From assembly GCF_019464495.1 (NCBI RefSeq), contig NZ_CP080492.1:1116001-1180000 (forward strand): a DNA stretch of 64,000 nucleotides, in the 5' to 3' direction. A program made the translations under genes and the position numbers. The notes under the pieces were generated by a model. The model was not told the origin of the DNA, searched no databases, and saw only the letters and a program-made list of their open reading frames with translations. Below, piece after piece: positions 53,048 through 62,102 of this stretch. The DNA is from Leucobacter luti. GTDB lineage: Bacteria; Actinomycetota; Actinomycetes; Actinomycetales; Microbacteriaceae. Position 1 is the stretch's first letter, and every line of letters begins with the position of its first letter.

Positions 53048-53085
53048 CGTGTCCCCACTCTCTCGCGTGCCCACAGACTCGCAAA

Positions 53086-53121
53086 CTATCTTTCTTGACA
53101 CGATCGTATCAAGAAAGATAG
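53086..53121. promoter_or_regulatory. 36-bp near-perfect palindrome between YqeB/PaaX operon and GNAT gene
   Basis: CTATCTTTCTTGA (53086-53098) and its complement TCAAGAAAGATAG (53109-53121) flank CACGATCGTA, itself symmetrical apart from one outer pair. It lies 39 bp before the operon start and 84 bp before the divergent GNAT gene. A dimeric regulator, most simply PaaX controlling itself, is expected. Confidence 0.7.
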
Positions 53122-53204
53122 ATTCACGAAAGTGAGGTGTCCGCCCTGCGCAACCACCCCACCCCAGCTCGGCCATTCCACACCGCACGGAAGAGACCCA
53201 CACC

Positions 53205-54419
53205 ATGACGACCGTTCCGCAGATCACAGATTCCATGCACCCACCACACAAGCGCTCACCGCTCCCCCACAGCGCCGGCGGCCTTCCCGTGACCTGGCGT
53301 CCACTGCGCGCCCGCGACGCGGGACTCCTCATGCCGCTCCTCGCAGCCGTCGACCGAAACGACCATCCCACCGCGCGCCACGACCGATCCGCGCTCTCAC
53401 GCACGCTGCGCTCACCCGGCTTCACGCCGCACACTGACGGCGTGATCGCACTCGATCCCGCCGGCACAGCTCTCGCTTACGGCGCGTGTGTCACCGAGCT
53501 GCCGCACCCCGAAGCCCACCTCCCCAGCGGGGCTTTCGGCGGGGCACCGCAGGGCGATCACTCCGCGGCACCCCAGAGTGAACACTCTGGGGGATCCCAG
53601 ATCGAGCATGGCGGTGCACCTGAGCCCCACGTCGCCGTGCACCTCGAAGGCGCGGTGCACCCCCGCGTGCGCGGCAGCGGAATCGGCCGCGCACTCCTCG
53701 CATGGCAGGAGTGGCGCGGTCGCCAACTCCTCACGGGTATCCGAACGACGCTGCCCGCGCTGCTCACCACACACGCCAACCGAACAGCCACCTCCGCCGC
53801 GCGCCTCTACGCCGCGGCCGGGTACGCTCCGGTCCGGGAGTGGCGCACGATGCGTCGTGCGCTCGGCTCGCCACTGCCGCAGCTCACGGTGCCTGACGGG
53901 ATTCGGATCAGGCCGTTTTCACTGCGCTTCTCCGAGGCGACGCGGATCGCGCTCAATGACGCGTTCCGCGACCACTGGGGCTTCACTCCGGTGAGTGCGC
54001 GTGAGTGGCGCCGGATAGGACACAACCCCTTGTTCGTCGCCCGGCTCTCCCGCCTCGCCATTTCGGGCAGCGGGACCCTGCGCAACCCGCACCGGGTCGC
54101 CGGGTTCGTCTTGTCAGAAGTGAATCGGGCGGAGTGGCCGCTTCACGGACAGCGTGTCGGTCGCCTCGACGCCATCGGCGTCGTGAGCGACTGGCGCGGA
54201 ACCGGGCTCTCCCGACCACTGATCACGTCTGCACTTGCCGCGCATCAGCGGAACGGACACACCAGTGTCGACCTCGATGTCGATGCGGAGAACCCCAGCG
54301 GCGCACACACCCTGTATGAGCGGCTCGGCTTCGTCGAGCACGACGGGTCGACGAGCTTCGCGAAGCGGGTCACCCACAGCCCAGCGGAGCTGCTGCTCGG
54401 CCCAGCGGTCGCTAGTTGA
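53205..54419 (+). CDS. Tandem GNAT N-acetyltransferase
   Basis: This 404-aa protein has two GNAT-like halves. Half one has VRGSGIGRALLAWQEWRG near residue 155 (acetyl-CoA loop R-x-x-G-x-G/A) and half two has AIGVVSDWRGTGLSRPLITS near 325 with LYERLGFVEHDGS. The layout recalls MshD-type double GNATs. A His/Gly/Ser-rich insert (GAFGGAPQGDHS, SGGSQIEHGG) of about 30 residues sits in half one and is unlike ordinary loops. Substrate unknown. Confidence 0.82.
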   Translation: MTTVPQITDSMHPPHKRSPLPHSAGGLPVTWRPLRARDAGLLMPLLAAVDRNDHPTARHDRSALSRTLRSPGFTPHTDGVIALDPAGTALAYGACVTELPHPEAHLPSGAFGGAPQGDHSAAPQSEHSGGSQIEHGGAPEPHVAVHLEGAVHPRVRGSGIGRALLAWQEWRGRQLLTGIRTTLPALLTTHANRTATSAARLYAAAGYAPVREWRTMRRALGSPLPQLTVPDGIRIRPFSLRFSEATRIALNDAFRDHWGFTPVSAREWRRIGHNPLFVARLSRLAISGSGTLRNPHRVAGFVLSEVNRAEWPLHGQRVGRLDAIGVVSDWRGTGLSRPLITSALAAHQRNGHTSVDLDVDAENPSGAHTLYERLGFVEHDGSTSFAKRVTHSPAELLLGPAVAS

Positions 54420-54612
54420 ACAGGAACGTGGAGGCGCAGGTCCCGAACGCCACGACGAAGAGCGCAAACATGCTGAGCGTCACCCACGTGCCCATCGGCA
54501 GCTTCTCCGGATGCTCAGACTCAGCCTCGGGAGCCCCGGGAACAGCGGACTCCCCTGCGAGGCCTTCGCGCTCCGACACCGGTGGCGTTTGTGACGGCTG
54601 CGGCACGCTCAT
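54412..54612 (-). CDS. Small single-pass membrane protein
   Basis: This 66-aa protein has a Pro/Glu-rich N-terminus and one C-terminal helix (MGTWVTLSMFALFVVAFGTC). Start is ATG 54612 in an ATGA overlap with the upstream gene. The gene's end overlaps the convergent GNAT gene by 8 bp. Function unknown, but the pair looks conserved in layout. Confidence 0.7.
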   Translation of the reverse strand: MSVPQPSQTPPVSEREGLAGESAVPGAPEAESEHPEKLPMGTWVTLSMFALFVVAFGTCASTFLFN

Positions 54613-55031
54613 GCCGCGCTCACGATTCGGGAAATATCTGAGACCAAAGAAATCGCGAGCACCACGAACACAAACGCGATGAACCACGTGTACATCCACT
54701 TGCCGCGGTAGTCGCTCACCCAGAACCTGCGCACACTGATCACGCCATTGACTCCAGCAACGAGACACAGGGCGATCCCGATCGGCGCGGCGAGCACACC
54801 GGCGACCCCGATGATCGGCACGAGAATGGGAATCAGGAGGTACGTGATGAGGCACCGCACGCCCGAAACGATGATCGCAACCCGGAAGCTGCGGTGCGCG
54901 TCACGGTTGATGAACGGCGTCTTCTTCGCCCCTTCAACCCGGAGCAAGCGTCGCATAAAGCGATCTGCCGCGGGTCGGTCCACCTCCGGAGTCTCACTCG
55001 GACTCGCGGTTACGGTGTTCACGGTAGCCAT
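54609..55031 (-). CDS. Four-helix small membrane protein
   Basis: This 140-aa protein has a polar 45-residue N-terminus and about four hydrophobic segments (FRVAIIVSGVRCLITYLLIP, ILVPIIGVAGVLAAPIGIAL, and WMYTWFIAFVFVVLAISLVS). It is translationally coupled to the 66-aa protein. I do not recognise a named family. Confidence 0.72.
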   Translation of the reverse strand: MATVNTVTASPSETPEVDRPAADRFMRRLLRVEGAKKTPFINRDAHRSFRVAIIVSGVRCLITYLLIPILVPIIGVAGVLAAPIGIALCLVAGVNGVISVRRFWVSDYRGKWMYTWFIAFVFVVLAISLVSDISRIVSAA

Positions 55032-55215
55032 TGACTCTCCTGATCAAGCTTCGGCTGCACAGCTGGCATCGCCTATCTCCGCCAAATACTAACAGTCGAA
55101 GCGTGTTCATCCGATGTATACCGTCCGCCTAGCGGACCTCGCACTGGCCGGTCAGCACAGCATCCCGGGCGCCGCAATACTGCCTCGCCGCAACGCCGCA
55201 ACGCTGTCTCGCGTC

Positions 55216-56911
55216 TTACAGCTCGGTGACCGCACCGGCCTCGACGTGCCAGCGGCGATCCAGATGCACGGTGCCGAGCATGCGGCGGTCGTGGGTCACG
55301 AGCAGCAGCGCGCCGGCATAGCTCTCGAGCGCCTGCTCAAGCTGCTCAATCGCGGGAAGATCGAGGTGGTTCGTCGGCTCATCGAGCACCAGCACGTTGA
55401 CGCCGCGTGCTTGGAGCAGCGCCAGGCCAGCGCGGGTGCGTTCTCCCGGCGAGCTCACCGCACGGTCGCAGCACGTGATCTGCCCGCAGCCCAAACTTGG
55501 CGAGGAGCGTGCGCACCTCACCCGACGCCATTGCGGGCACGAGCGCCTCGAAGGCCTCAGCGAGCGGGGTCTCCCCAGCGAATGCCGAGCGTGCCTGGTC
55601 GATCTCGCCAATGGCGACCGAGGAGCCGAGCGCGGCGGATCCGGCATCCGGATCCTGTGTGCCAAGCAACAGCCGGAGCAGTGTCGATTTCCCTGCGCCG
55701 TTGGGGCCGGTGATGCCAACACGCTCGCCGGCATTCAGTTGGAGCGAGACCGGGCCGAGGACGAAGTCTCCCTGCTGCGCGACGGCTGCGTTCAGGGTGG
55801 CGACAACGGCGCTTGAGCGCGGTGCGGCACCGATCGTGAACTCGAGCTGCCACTCTTTACGCGGTTCTTCGACCTCTTCGAGACGTCGGATCCGGCTTTC
55901 CATCTGCCGCACCTTCTGCGCTTGCTTCTCGCTGGACTCGGACGCAGCGCGACGGCGGATCTTGTCATTGTCCGGCGCTTTCTTCAACGCGTTCCGCGTG
56001 CCCTGGCTTGACCACTCGCGCTGTGTCCGTGCGCGACCGACGAGGTCCGCCTTCTGCGTCGCGAACTGCTCATACTCGTCTCGCTTGTGCTGCCGCACGA
56101 TCTCCCGCTCTTCGAGGTACGCATCGTACCCGCCGCCGAACATCCGGGTGCTGTGCTGCGCGAGGTCGAGCTCCAGCACGCGGGTCACGCAGCGTGCGAG
56201 GAACTCACGATCGTGGCTCACTAGGACCACGCCGCCACGCAAGCCCTGCACAAAACGCTCAAGCCGCTCAAGCCCATCAAGATCAAGGTCGTTCGTGGGT
56301 TCGTCGAGTAAGACGATATCGAAGCGTGAGAGCAAGAGCGCCGCGAGGCCGACGCGCGCAGCCTGGCCCCCGGAGAGCGCGGACATGAGGGAGTGTTCAG
56401 AGACACCGGACGTGGGGGCACTCACGTCACTGGGGTCCCCCGCTGGGCTCAGGCCCAGCTCTGCCAGCACGGCCGGGAGGCGATCTTCAAGGTCAGCTGC
56501 GCCGCTTGCGAGCCACCGGTCAAGGGCTGCTGAGTAGACATCGGAGGGATCAGGATCTCCCGCTGCCCGTGGCGAAACGTCGCCCAGGGCGGCCGCGGCC
56601 GCATCCATCTCGATCGTGGCCTGGGCGCAGCCAGTGCGGCGCGCAACGTAGGCGGCGACCGTCTCACCCTCGATGCGCTCGTGCTCCTGGGGCAGCCAGC
56701 CCACGAAGGCGTCACTTGGCGCGAGGTGAATCGCGCCGCCCAGCGGCTGCAACTCGCCTGCGAGGATCTCGAGCAGCGTTGATTTCCCCGCCCCGTTCAC
56801 GCCGACGACGCCGATGACGTCACCGGGCGCGACTGTGAAGTCGAGGTCCTCGAACAGCGTGCGGTGCGCGTAGCCGCCAGCGATCGCCTGTGCCACCAGA
56901 GTTGCAGTCAT
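55216..56911 (-). pseudogene. ABC-F family protein interrupted by a frameshift
   Basis: Two frames make a 565-aa ABC-F protein. The first (56911 to about 55450) holds domain 1 (GVNGAGKST, ALSGGQAARVGLAALLL, VLLDEPTNDLDLDG), the linker and domain 2 Walker A GPNGAGKST. The second frame gives SPGERTRAGLALLQARGVNV and LVLDEPTNHLDLPAIEQLE to the stop at 55216. The junction at about 55447-55456 reads GAGCTCGCC where GAGCTCTCGCC would restore LSPGERT, so two bases (TC) appear to be missing. Sequencing error or real inactivation cannot be told apart here. Single-copy relatives help ribosome function or resist antibiotics. Confidence 0.83.
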
Positions 56912-57002
56912 CCGTTAAGCGTACGGGCTCCTCCGGTGCGGGTGTGCCGTAGGCGTTCGAGCGGAGCGGATCGCGGTGAGCAGCGACGCACCGCGAGAGA
57001 AT

Positions 57003-57063
57003 GGGTGTTTTACGAGGGAATGGGTCATTTCCCGCAAAACGCCCATGCCCTCGTAAAACACCC
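57003..57063. terminator. Long hairpin between ABC-F and two-component genes
   Basis: GGGTGTTTTACGAGGG (57003-57018) and its exact complement (57048-57063) form a 16-bp stem around a 29-nt loop. It lies just downstream of the response-regulator gene and upstream of the ABC-F start. Confidence 0.75.
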
Positions 57064-57095
57064 CTTCCCTCGTGACCCTGGGTCCCGCATTGCCG

Positions 57096-57737
57096 CTAGA
57101 TCCAGCCCTGCTGCCATGCGTGCTTCGCGGCGTCCTGACGATTGCTTTCGCCGAGCTTGGTCATTGCAGCCGAGAGGTAGTTTCTCACCGTGCCTGGGGA
57201 GAGGAAGAGTTCCTCAGCGATCTCCTGCACACTCGACGTCGCTCGAGTAGCACGCAGCACGTCGAGTTCGCGATCGGTGAGCGGGCAGCGCTCTGCGGCG
57301 AGCGCTGCGGCGGCAATCTCCTGGTCAATGTAGCGTTTGCCTGCCGCCACGTCGCGGATCACTTGGGCAAGCTCCCCTGCCGGCGTCGATTTCGGCACGA
57401 ACCCCGCGATCTTCGCGGCCAGCGCCCGGCGCAGCACCCCGGGGCGAGCGTGTCTCGTCACGATGATCACACGTGTGTCGGGCGCCCCGGCGAGGATCCG
57501 TGTAGCGGCCTCGATCCCGTCCGCACCCGGCATTTCCAGATCGAGCAGGCAGATATCCGGACTCAGCTCCAGAGCGAGCTCCGCGGCGGTGGTCCCGTTG
57601 TCCGTACCCGCAACGACTTCGATGTCCGGCTCGAGCCCGAGGAGCGCCTCGAGCGCACCACGGATCAGGTGTTCGTCGTCGGCGATGAGGAGCCGGATCC
57701 TGTCGGCCTTGGACGGCGGTGTGGTCCGTTCGGTCAC
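57096..57737 (-). CDS. NarL/LuxR-type response regulator (DesR-like)
   Basis: This 213-aa protein has a receiver domain with acidic pocket ADDEHLIR, phospho-Asp in LLDLEMPGADG near residue 65 and Lys in FVPKSTPAGELAQ, then a LuxR helix-turn-helix LTDRELDVLRATRATSSVQE followed by IAEELFLSPGTVRNYLSAAM. It is phosphorylated by the kinase gene that overlaps it by 4 bp. The inverted repeats at 59005 and 59036 are candidate binding sites. Confidence 0.92.
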   Translation of the reverse strand: MTERTTPPSKADRIRLLIADDEHLIRGALEALLGLEPDIEVVAGTDNGTTAAELALELSPDICLLDLEMPGADGIEAATRILAGAPDTRVIIVTRHARPGVLRRALAAKIAGFVPKSTPAGELAQVIRDVAAGKRYIDQEIAAAALAAERCPLTDRELDVLRATRATSSVQEIAEELFLSPGTVRNYLSAAMTKLGESNRQDAAKHAWQQGWI

Positions 57738-58951
57738 GTTGAGACTCCTTCGGGTATCCAGACTCGCAGTTCGAAGGTGTGTGGCGCCGGTTCAGAACCT
57801 CGTTCAGTGCCAGCAGTCGCGTCGAGCGTCCCGCCGATGGCCTGCACCCGTTTGCGGAGACCCACGAGTCCAGATCCCCCACCCGCGCGTTCAGGCGTTC
57901 CAGCCACCCCGTCGTTTGTGACCACCAGTTCCGTTCCGCCGCGCACATCAGTCAGGCTGATCGCAGCCCAGCTCGCGTTGCTGTGCCGGAGGATATTCGT
58001 CGTCGCCTCCCGCACGGCGAACGCGAGCACACGCTGCGCCTCAGGCGCTGCCGGATCACTGCTCACGGCAAGCGTGCACGCCGCACCGGAGAGTGTGAGC
58101 ACTTCACTCGCGTTCTCGAGCTCAGATTGCAGCCCGACCTCTCGCAAACCTGCCACGAGCGACCGGGTCTCCTCCATCGCTTCTTTGGCAATAATCCGGA
58201 TCTCACTGAGCTGGGCCGCCGCTTGCTCAGGAGCGCTCCCCATCGTGCGTTCAGCGAGCTCGGCCTTCAGGGCGATCACCTGGAGATGATGTCCCTGAAT
58301 GTCGTGCAAGTCTGCGGCAAAGCGGAGCCGCTCCTGAGTGACGGCAAGCTCGGCGCCGAGCTGCCGCGCTTCGTCAAGCCGCCACACGACCCGCCACATC
58401 CACAAGCTCGCGTACAACATGGCGGGCAGCATCACTCCGTAGAAGAGCACAAAGCCACTCAGCGCACCAAATATCTGGCTCGTCTGGGGTATTCCCTGTG
58501 CCGCGTGCACCGCTACGGGCGTCACCACCATTCCGAGCAGGAGTGCGAGGGCCACGAGACGGAGTCGCCAGCGCACGAAGAACGCCCACAGCACTCCGGA
58601 GAGCCAGAGCTGCACTGTAGCGAACAGTGCAGTTTCGGGCGCAACGAACGCGAGCCCCCACGCCACGAGGGCGGGAGCGAATAGCGCGACGGTCCACCAC
58701 GTTTCGGGCAGCGCGCCGTCTCTGCGATCACGCAGGAACCAGCAGAACCGGATCCGCACGGCGGCTGCCAGCGAACATACCGCAACGAGCGCGAGATCCG
58801 TGCCGCTGCGCGTCTCAGAAAATCGCCCCAGCAGATCGAGAATAATGATCAGGTCCATCGCAACGAAGAGAAACACGATTGAACCGAGCGTGTAATTCCA
58901 CGTCGCGTTCACCCCCGCACCGGGGGTCGGCTCCTTCGTGTGTGCAGACAT
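57734..58951 (-). CDS. Sensor histidine kinase (DesK-like, HisKA_3)
   Basis: This 405-aa protein has five to six membrane helices, a phosphorylation helix ERLRFAADLHDIQGHHLQVI with the key His near residue 220, and an ATPase domain with AVREATTNILRHSNASWAAI and GLVGLRKRV. It belongs with DesK/LiaS-type membrane sensors. It is the first gene of a kinase-regulator operon opposite a small transporter gene. Confidence 0.9.
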   Translation of the reverse strand: MSAHTKEPTPGAGVNATWNYTLGSIVFLFVAMDLIIILDLLGRFSETRSGTDLALVAVCSLAAAVRIRFCWFLRDRRDGALPETWWTVALFAPALVAWGLAFVAPETALFATVQLWLSGVLWAFFVRWRLRLVALALLLGMVVTPVAVHAAQGIPQTSQIFGALSGFVLFYGVMLPAMLYASLWMWRVVWRLDEARQLGAELAVTQERLRFAADLHDIQGHHLQVIALKAELAERTMGSAPEQAAAQLSEIRIIAKEAMEETRSLVAGLREVGLQSELENASEVLTLSGAACTLAVSSDPAAPEAQRVLAFAVREATTNILRHSNASWAAISLTDVRGGTELVVTNDGVAGTPERAGGGSGLVGLRKRVQAIGGTLDATAGTERGSEPAPHTFELRVWIPEGVST

Positions 58952-59004
58952 CGCATCCAGCCTACGTTCCCTGGTCTGCAGCGGGTCAGCGGATCCGCCA
59001 AACC

Positions 59005-59020
59005 CGTGACATCTGTCACG
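59005..59020. promoter_or_regulatory. Inverted repeat CGTGACA-TC-TGTCACG
   Basis: Seven-bp arms flank a 2-nt centre, 54 bp upstream of the kinase start and between divergent genes. A LuxR-type response regulator dimer is a reasonable binder. Confidence 0.5.
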
Positions 59021-59035
59021 ATCCGTGGGTGCCGC

Positions 59036-59057
59036 GTGTCACCCCCAGAGATGACAC
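59036..59057. promoter_or_regulatory. Inverted repeat GTGTCA-n10-TGACAC
   Basis: Six-bp arms share the TGTCA/TGACA core with the repeat at 59005. It lies 87 bp before the COG2426 transporter start, so both divergent genes may answer to one regulator. Confidence 0.45.
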
Positions 59058-59143
59058 CGTGCCACTACTGGGACGGGCGCCGCTACGGAACAGTCGAAGC
59101 AGCACCAATTTCCACACACTCCTCCCTGCTTCGAAAGGCCGCC

Positions 59144-59617
59144 ATGCTGACGACCATCCAGGAATTCATCGCTTCGCTCCCCGAGGTGCTTCAGTTACTC
59201 GGAGTGGCTCTGGCCGGCGCGATCCCGTTCGTCGAGTCATATCTGGGTTCGGCGCTCGGCATTGTCGTTGGCGTCACCCCGGTCGCCGCGGTCATCGCGG
59301 CGACCATCGGGAACATTCTGTCCATGCTGATCGTGGTGCTCGCCGCACACGGCGTGCGGTCACGCGTGAAGACCAGCGCGGCCCCGAGCCCGCAGAGTCC
59401 CCGGCGCGCAAAGCTGAAGCAGCGTTTCGACCGCTACGGAGTGCCCGGCGTGAGCCTGCTCGGCCAGACGCTGCTCCCGAGCCAGATCACCTCGGCTGCC
59501 ATGGTGTCGTTCGGGGCCTCGAAGAACCAGGTGATTCTGTGGCAGATCATCTCAATCATCCTGTGGGGAGTTCTTTTCGGGGTGCTCGCCACGCTCGGCG
59601 TCTCCGTGGTGCGCTAG
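59144..59617 (+). CDS. Small multidrug-export-type membrane protein (COG2426)
   Basis: This 157-aa protein has four helices with the family signature GAIPFVESYLGSALGIVVG and the G-x-P-x-x-E motif (GAIPFVE) near residue 26, plus PGVSLLGQTLLPSQITSAAM. Such proteins are annotated as putative small drug exporters without firm evidence. It is divergent from a DesK/DesR-like system whose targets probably include it. The ATG at 59144 has AAAGG upstream; a longer frame from 58940 is not used. Confidence 0.82.
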   Translation: MLTTIQEFIASLPEVLQLLGVALAGAIPFVESYLGSALGIVVGVTPVAAVIAATIGNILSMLIVVLAAHGVRSRVKTSAAPSPQSPRRAKLKQRFDRYGVPGVSLLGQTLLPSQITSAAMVSFGASKNQVILWQIISIILWGVLFGVLATLGVSVVR

Positions 59618-59641
59618 CGGGTTCACTGCGACCACCCGCTC

Positions 59642-59671
59642 ACGCCCCGCTTCTATTCGGAAGCGGGGCGT
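59642..59671. terminator. Terminator between convergent genes
   Basis: ACGCCCCGCTTC (59642-59653) pairs with GAAGCGGGGCGT (59660-59671) and TTTT follows on the plus strand. It ends the transporter gene and overlaps the last codons of arfB, which must be read through from the other side. Confidence 0.8.
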
Positions 59672-60075
59672 TTTCGCTGTTGCTTCGTCTGTGAGCGCTG
59701 CCCTTTTGCCGTGAGCCTGCGCTGGTTCGACCCGCGCGTGCGACGAGTGGCTCGACGCTGTGGGCCGCCGGGAGCGAGCGCCTGCCGCAGCAGGTCGGCG
59801 AGCTTGTCACGGGCGATCTCCCGGTTGCGCAGCTGTGATCGCCGCTCTGACGCAGTCACCACGATGACACCTCCGATGAGGCGCGGACCGAGCCGATCCA
59901 AGAGTCGGTCGCGCTGAGCTTCCGTGAGTGCCGCGGAGTCTTCGACGCACCAACTCAGTTCGACGCGACTGTCCGAGGTGTTCACGTGCTGTCCGCCCGG
60001 GCCAGAAGAGCGCGAGAATCTCCACCCCAGCTCAGCAGCCGGGATCATCAACGCAGCTGTCACTTCAAGATCCAC
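59653..60075 (-). CDS. arfB: Alternative ribosome-rescue factor / peptidyl-tRNA hydrolase ArfB
   Basis: This 140-aa protein is RF-1-like with the GGQ hydrolysis motif in SRSSGPGGQHVNTSDSRVEL near residue 25 and a basic tail (RTRGSNQRRLTAKGQRSQTK) that enters the empty mRNA channel. It frees ribosomes stalled without a stop codon. Length and tail are normal for ArfB. Confidence 0.92.
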   Translation of the reverse strand: MDLEVTAALMIPAAELGWRFSRSSGPGGQHVNTSDSRVELSWCVEDSAALTEAQRDRLLDRLGPRLIGGVIVVTASERRSQLRNREIARDKLADLLRQALAPGGPQRRATRRTRGSNQRRLTAKGQRSQTKQQRKRPASE

Positions 60076-60131
60076 GCTTCTCAGCTTCGCATGCTTTGCA
60101 GAGAACAGCGGCGCAACAGCGTGGCACCCCG

Positions 60132-60151
60132 CACTCAGTGATCACTGAGTG
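60132..60151. promoter_or_regulatory. Perfect 20-bp palindrome
   Basis: CACTCAGTGATCACTGAGTG is its own reverse complement and half of it recurs as CACTCAGT 14 bp further on (60166-60173). It lies in the 248-bp gap between arfB and the surface-protein gene, both transcribed away from it, so an operator is more likely than a terminator. Confidence 0.6.
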
Positions 60152-60323
60152 TGAACCGGCAAAACACTCAGTTCAAGCTCATCACGCACCGCAAGTACCT
60201 ATTTTGCCCCGCCAGCAAGGCACAGAAGCACTCAAACGACCCCCTATTTGGAGATGCCCAACTTAGAGTAAGGCCGACCTCCGGCTTGAACCGCGGAGAT
60301 GAAATCTGAACAGGGGGCCTTAC

Positions 60324-61997
60324 ATGACCAGCTTGGTGTCACGCACAGCACGCATAGTCCTCGCGGTGCTCACGCTCAGCGGAGGCGCACTCATCACAAT
60401 GGATGCGCCTGCGGAAGCGGACGCGCCACTCGTCACCATCGATACTCACGGAGCAAGCACCAACGGGGCAAAGGCGTACTTGACGGCCTCCCCAGGGAGC
60501 GAAGTTCGGGCAGCGTTCACGTTCACCGCGCAATCTCACGTGCAGTTTCGAGCCAAAGACAACTTCGTCGGCTCGCCGGATTACCGGATCTCATCTGAGT
60601 CAACGTGTTCACTCCGGGGGGCGACGTTCCTGCCAGCGGGCGAGAGCTGTGACGTCGTGCTCCGCTTTGGGTTCGACGAGTTTCCCGCGTACACCATAGC
60701 GTTCGCTACCGTCCCGTACTTCGCACTCCCAACGGATGAATTCGGTGCTCCGCTTCCCGGCGCCATCGAAGAAGCTCGGCGGCAAGCGGTGGTGTTCTAC
60801 CCGAATCCATTCGCAGTCACGACAGCCGACTTCGGCGAAACCGAGATCGGCACCACCGCGACGCGGAACATCCGTGTCACCAATGCGTACTCGCCAACGC
60901 CTTACGGGTTCACCATGCATCTCCAGGCGGGGCCGTTTGCCGTGGCAGCTGGCATTCACGGTCTCGAACCGGGTGAATCTATCGAGATCCCGGTGACGTT
61001 CACCCCAACGCTGCTGGGCGAAGCCATCGGCTCCCCTGTGCCGGCGTACACCGCGATGAACACCGGCACACTCCTGCTGGATCCATTCGCTCGTCTCAGC
61101 GGAATCGGAACTGCGCCTGCCATCACGCTCACTGGCGAAGACATTCGCTTTGGCGACGTTGACATCGCAACGCAGGGCACCCAAGACCTCACGCTCTCGA
61201 ACACCGGCGCGACCGACACGACCGTCTCGATCTCGAATCGGTTCGAGCTGGATGCGTCAGGCATCTCAGTGAGCTTGGAAGACGGCACCGCACTGCGAGC
61301 CGGAGAAACGCTCTCGACACCCGTGACCTGGACGCCCGAGAGCGCGGGTGCGATTCCTGCAGACTCGATCGAGATCACCCACGCTCCCTGGGTGGATCCC
61401 GCGGGTACTCACGGCCCGCTCGCCCCGATCTCACTGCAGGTGACAGGAACGGCGGTTTCTCCCGCGCCGGCGGTGCAGGTCTCTCAGCTGGACTTCGGCA
61501 CGGTCCCGGTGGGTGAGCGTCGCGTCGAGCGGCTCACCTTCACCAGCACGGCCGATCACCCGATCACGCTCACGCTCAACCCGGGTTCGCTGAGCTCGGG
61601 ACTCACCACTGCGGCGACCGTTGTGGTGCCGGCGGGCGAATCTGTCTCACCAGAGATCACTTGGTCCCCCACCAGTTCAGGAACGCTCAGCGCACACTTG
61701 TCGTTTACCGATCTCGCGAGCGACACCACAGTGCTGGCAGAGGTCTCTGGCACAGCGGTGAAACCGGCGGTGAATCCGGACCCCACTGACGGTGCGGATC
61801 CGGACGGTGCACTTCCGGCAACGCCCGAGACCCCGAGGAGTCAGCGCACCGAAGCAGCAACGCTGGCGGCAACAGGATCCGTTGAGCCGACGGTCGCTGT
61901 ACTCATGGCACTCGGACTGCTGCAACTTGGGCTGGGGGCGTTCGCGCTCACCCGGCACCGGGCCCGGCGCCAGCGCACCTCCGCGGCCGCTGTCTAA
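60324..61997 (+). CDS. LAxTG-anchored surface protein with choice-of-anchor (ASPM/SPD-2/Hydin-like) repeats
   Basis: This 557-aa protein has a signal peptide (LVSRTARIVLAVLTLSGGAL) and beta-sandwich repeats, each with a DFG motif: TTADFGETEIGTTATRNIRV, DIRFGDVDIATQGTQDLTLS and SQLDFGTVPVGERRVERL. The C-terminus is LAATG, a hydrophobic helix and RHRARRQR, the LAxTG sorting signal used by actinobacterial class E sortases. It is secreted and tied to the wall. AGGGGG precedes the ATG. Partner or ligand unknown; the next gene has the same anchor. Confidence 0.85.
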   Translation: MTSLVSRTARIVLAVLTLSGGALITMDAPAEADAPLVTIDTHGASTNGAKAYLTASPGSEVRAAFTFTAQSHVQFRAKDNFVGSPDYRISSESTCSLRGATFLPAGESCDVVLRFGFDEFPAYTIAFATVPYFALPTDEFGAPLPGAIEEARRQAVVFYPNPFAVTTADFGETEIGTTATRNIRVTNAYSPTPYGFTMHLQAGPFAVAAGIHGLEPGESIEIPVTFTPTLLGEAIGSPVPAYTAMNTGTLLLDPFARLSGIGTAPAITLTGEDIRFGDVDIATQGTQDLTLSNTGATDTTVSISNRFELDASGISVSLEDGTALRAGETLSTPVTWTPESAGAIPADSIEITHAPWVDPAGTHGPLAPISLQVTGTAVSPAPAVQVSQLDFGTVPVGERRVERLTFTSTADHPITLTLNPGSLSSGLTTAATVVVPAGESVSPEITWSPTSSGTLSAHLSFTDLASDTTVLAEVSGTAVKPAVNPDPTDGADPDGALPATPETPRSQRTEAATLAATGSVEPTVAVLMALGLLQLGLGAFALTRHRARRQRTSAAAV

Positions 61998-62102
61998 ATC
62001 GCTGACAGCCACCAGGCCGCGTGTGCTGCGCCCCGTCGCCGCACACGCCGCTGCTCAGAAGCCTCACACCACATCCACACACCTCACAGTTTGAAACGGA
62101 CG

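Noticed and set aside
52316..53467. A 383-aa frame for the YqeB-like gene
   Set aside because: The extra N-terminus would cross the palindromic operator and is antisense to the GNAT gene; ATG 53047 is the sensible start.
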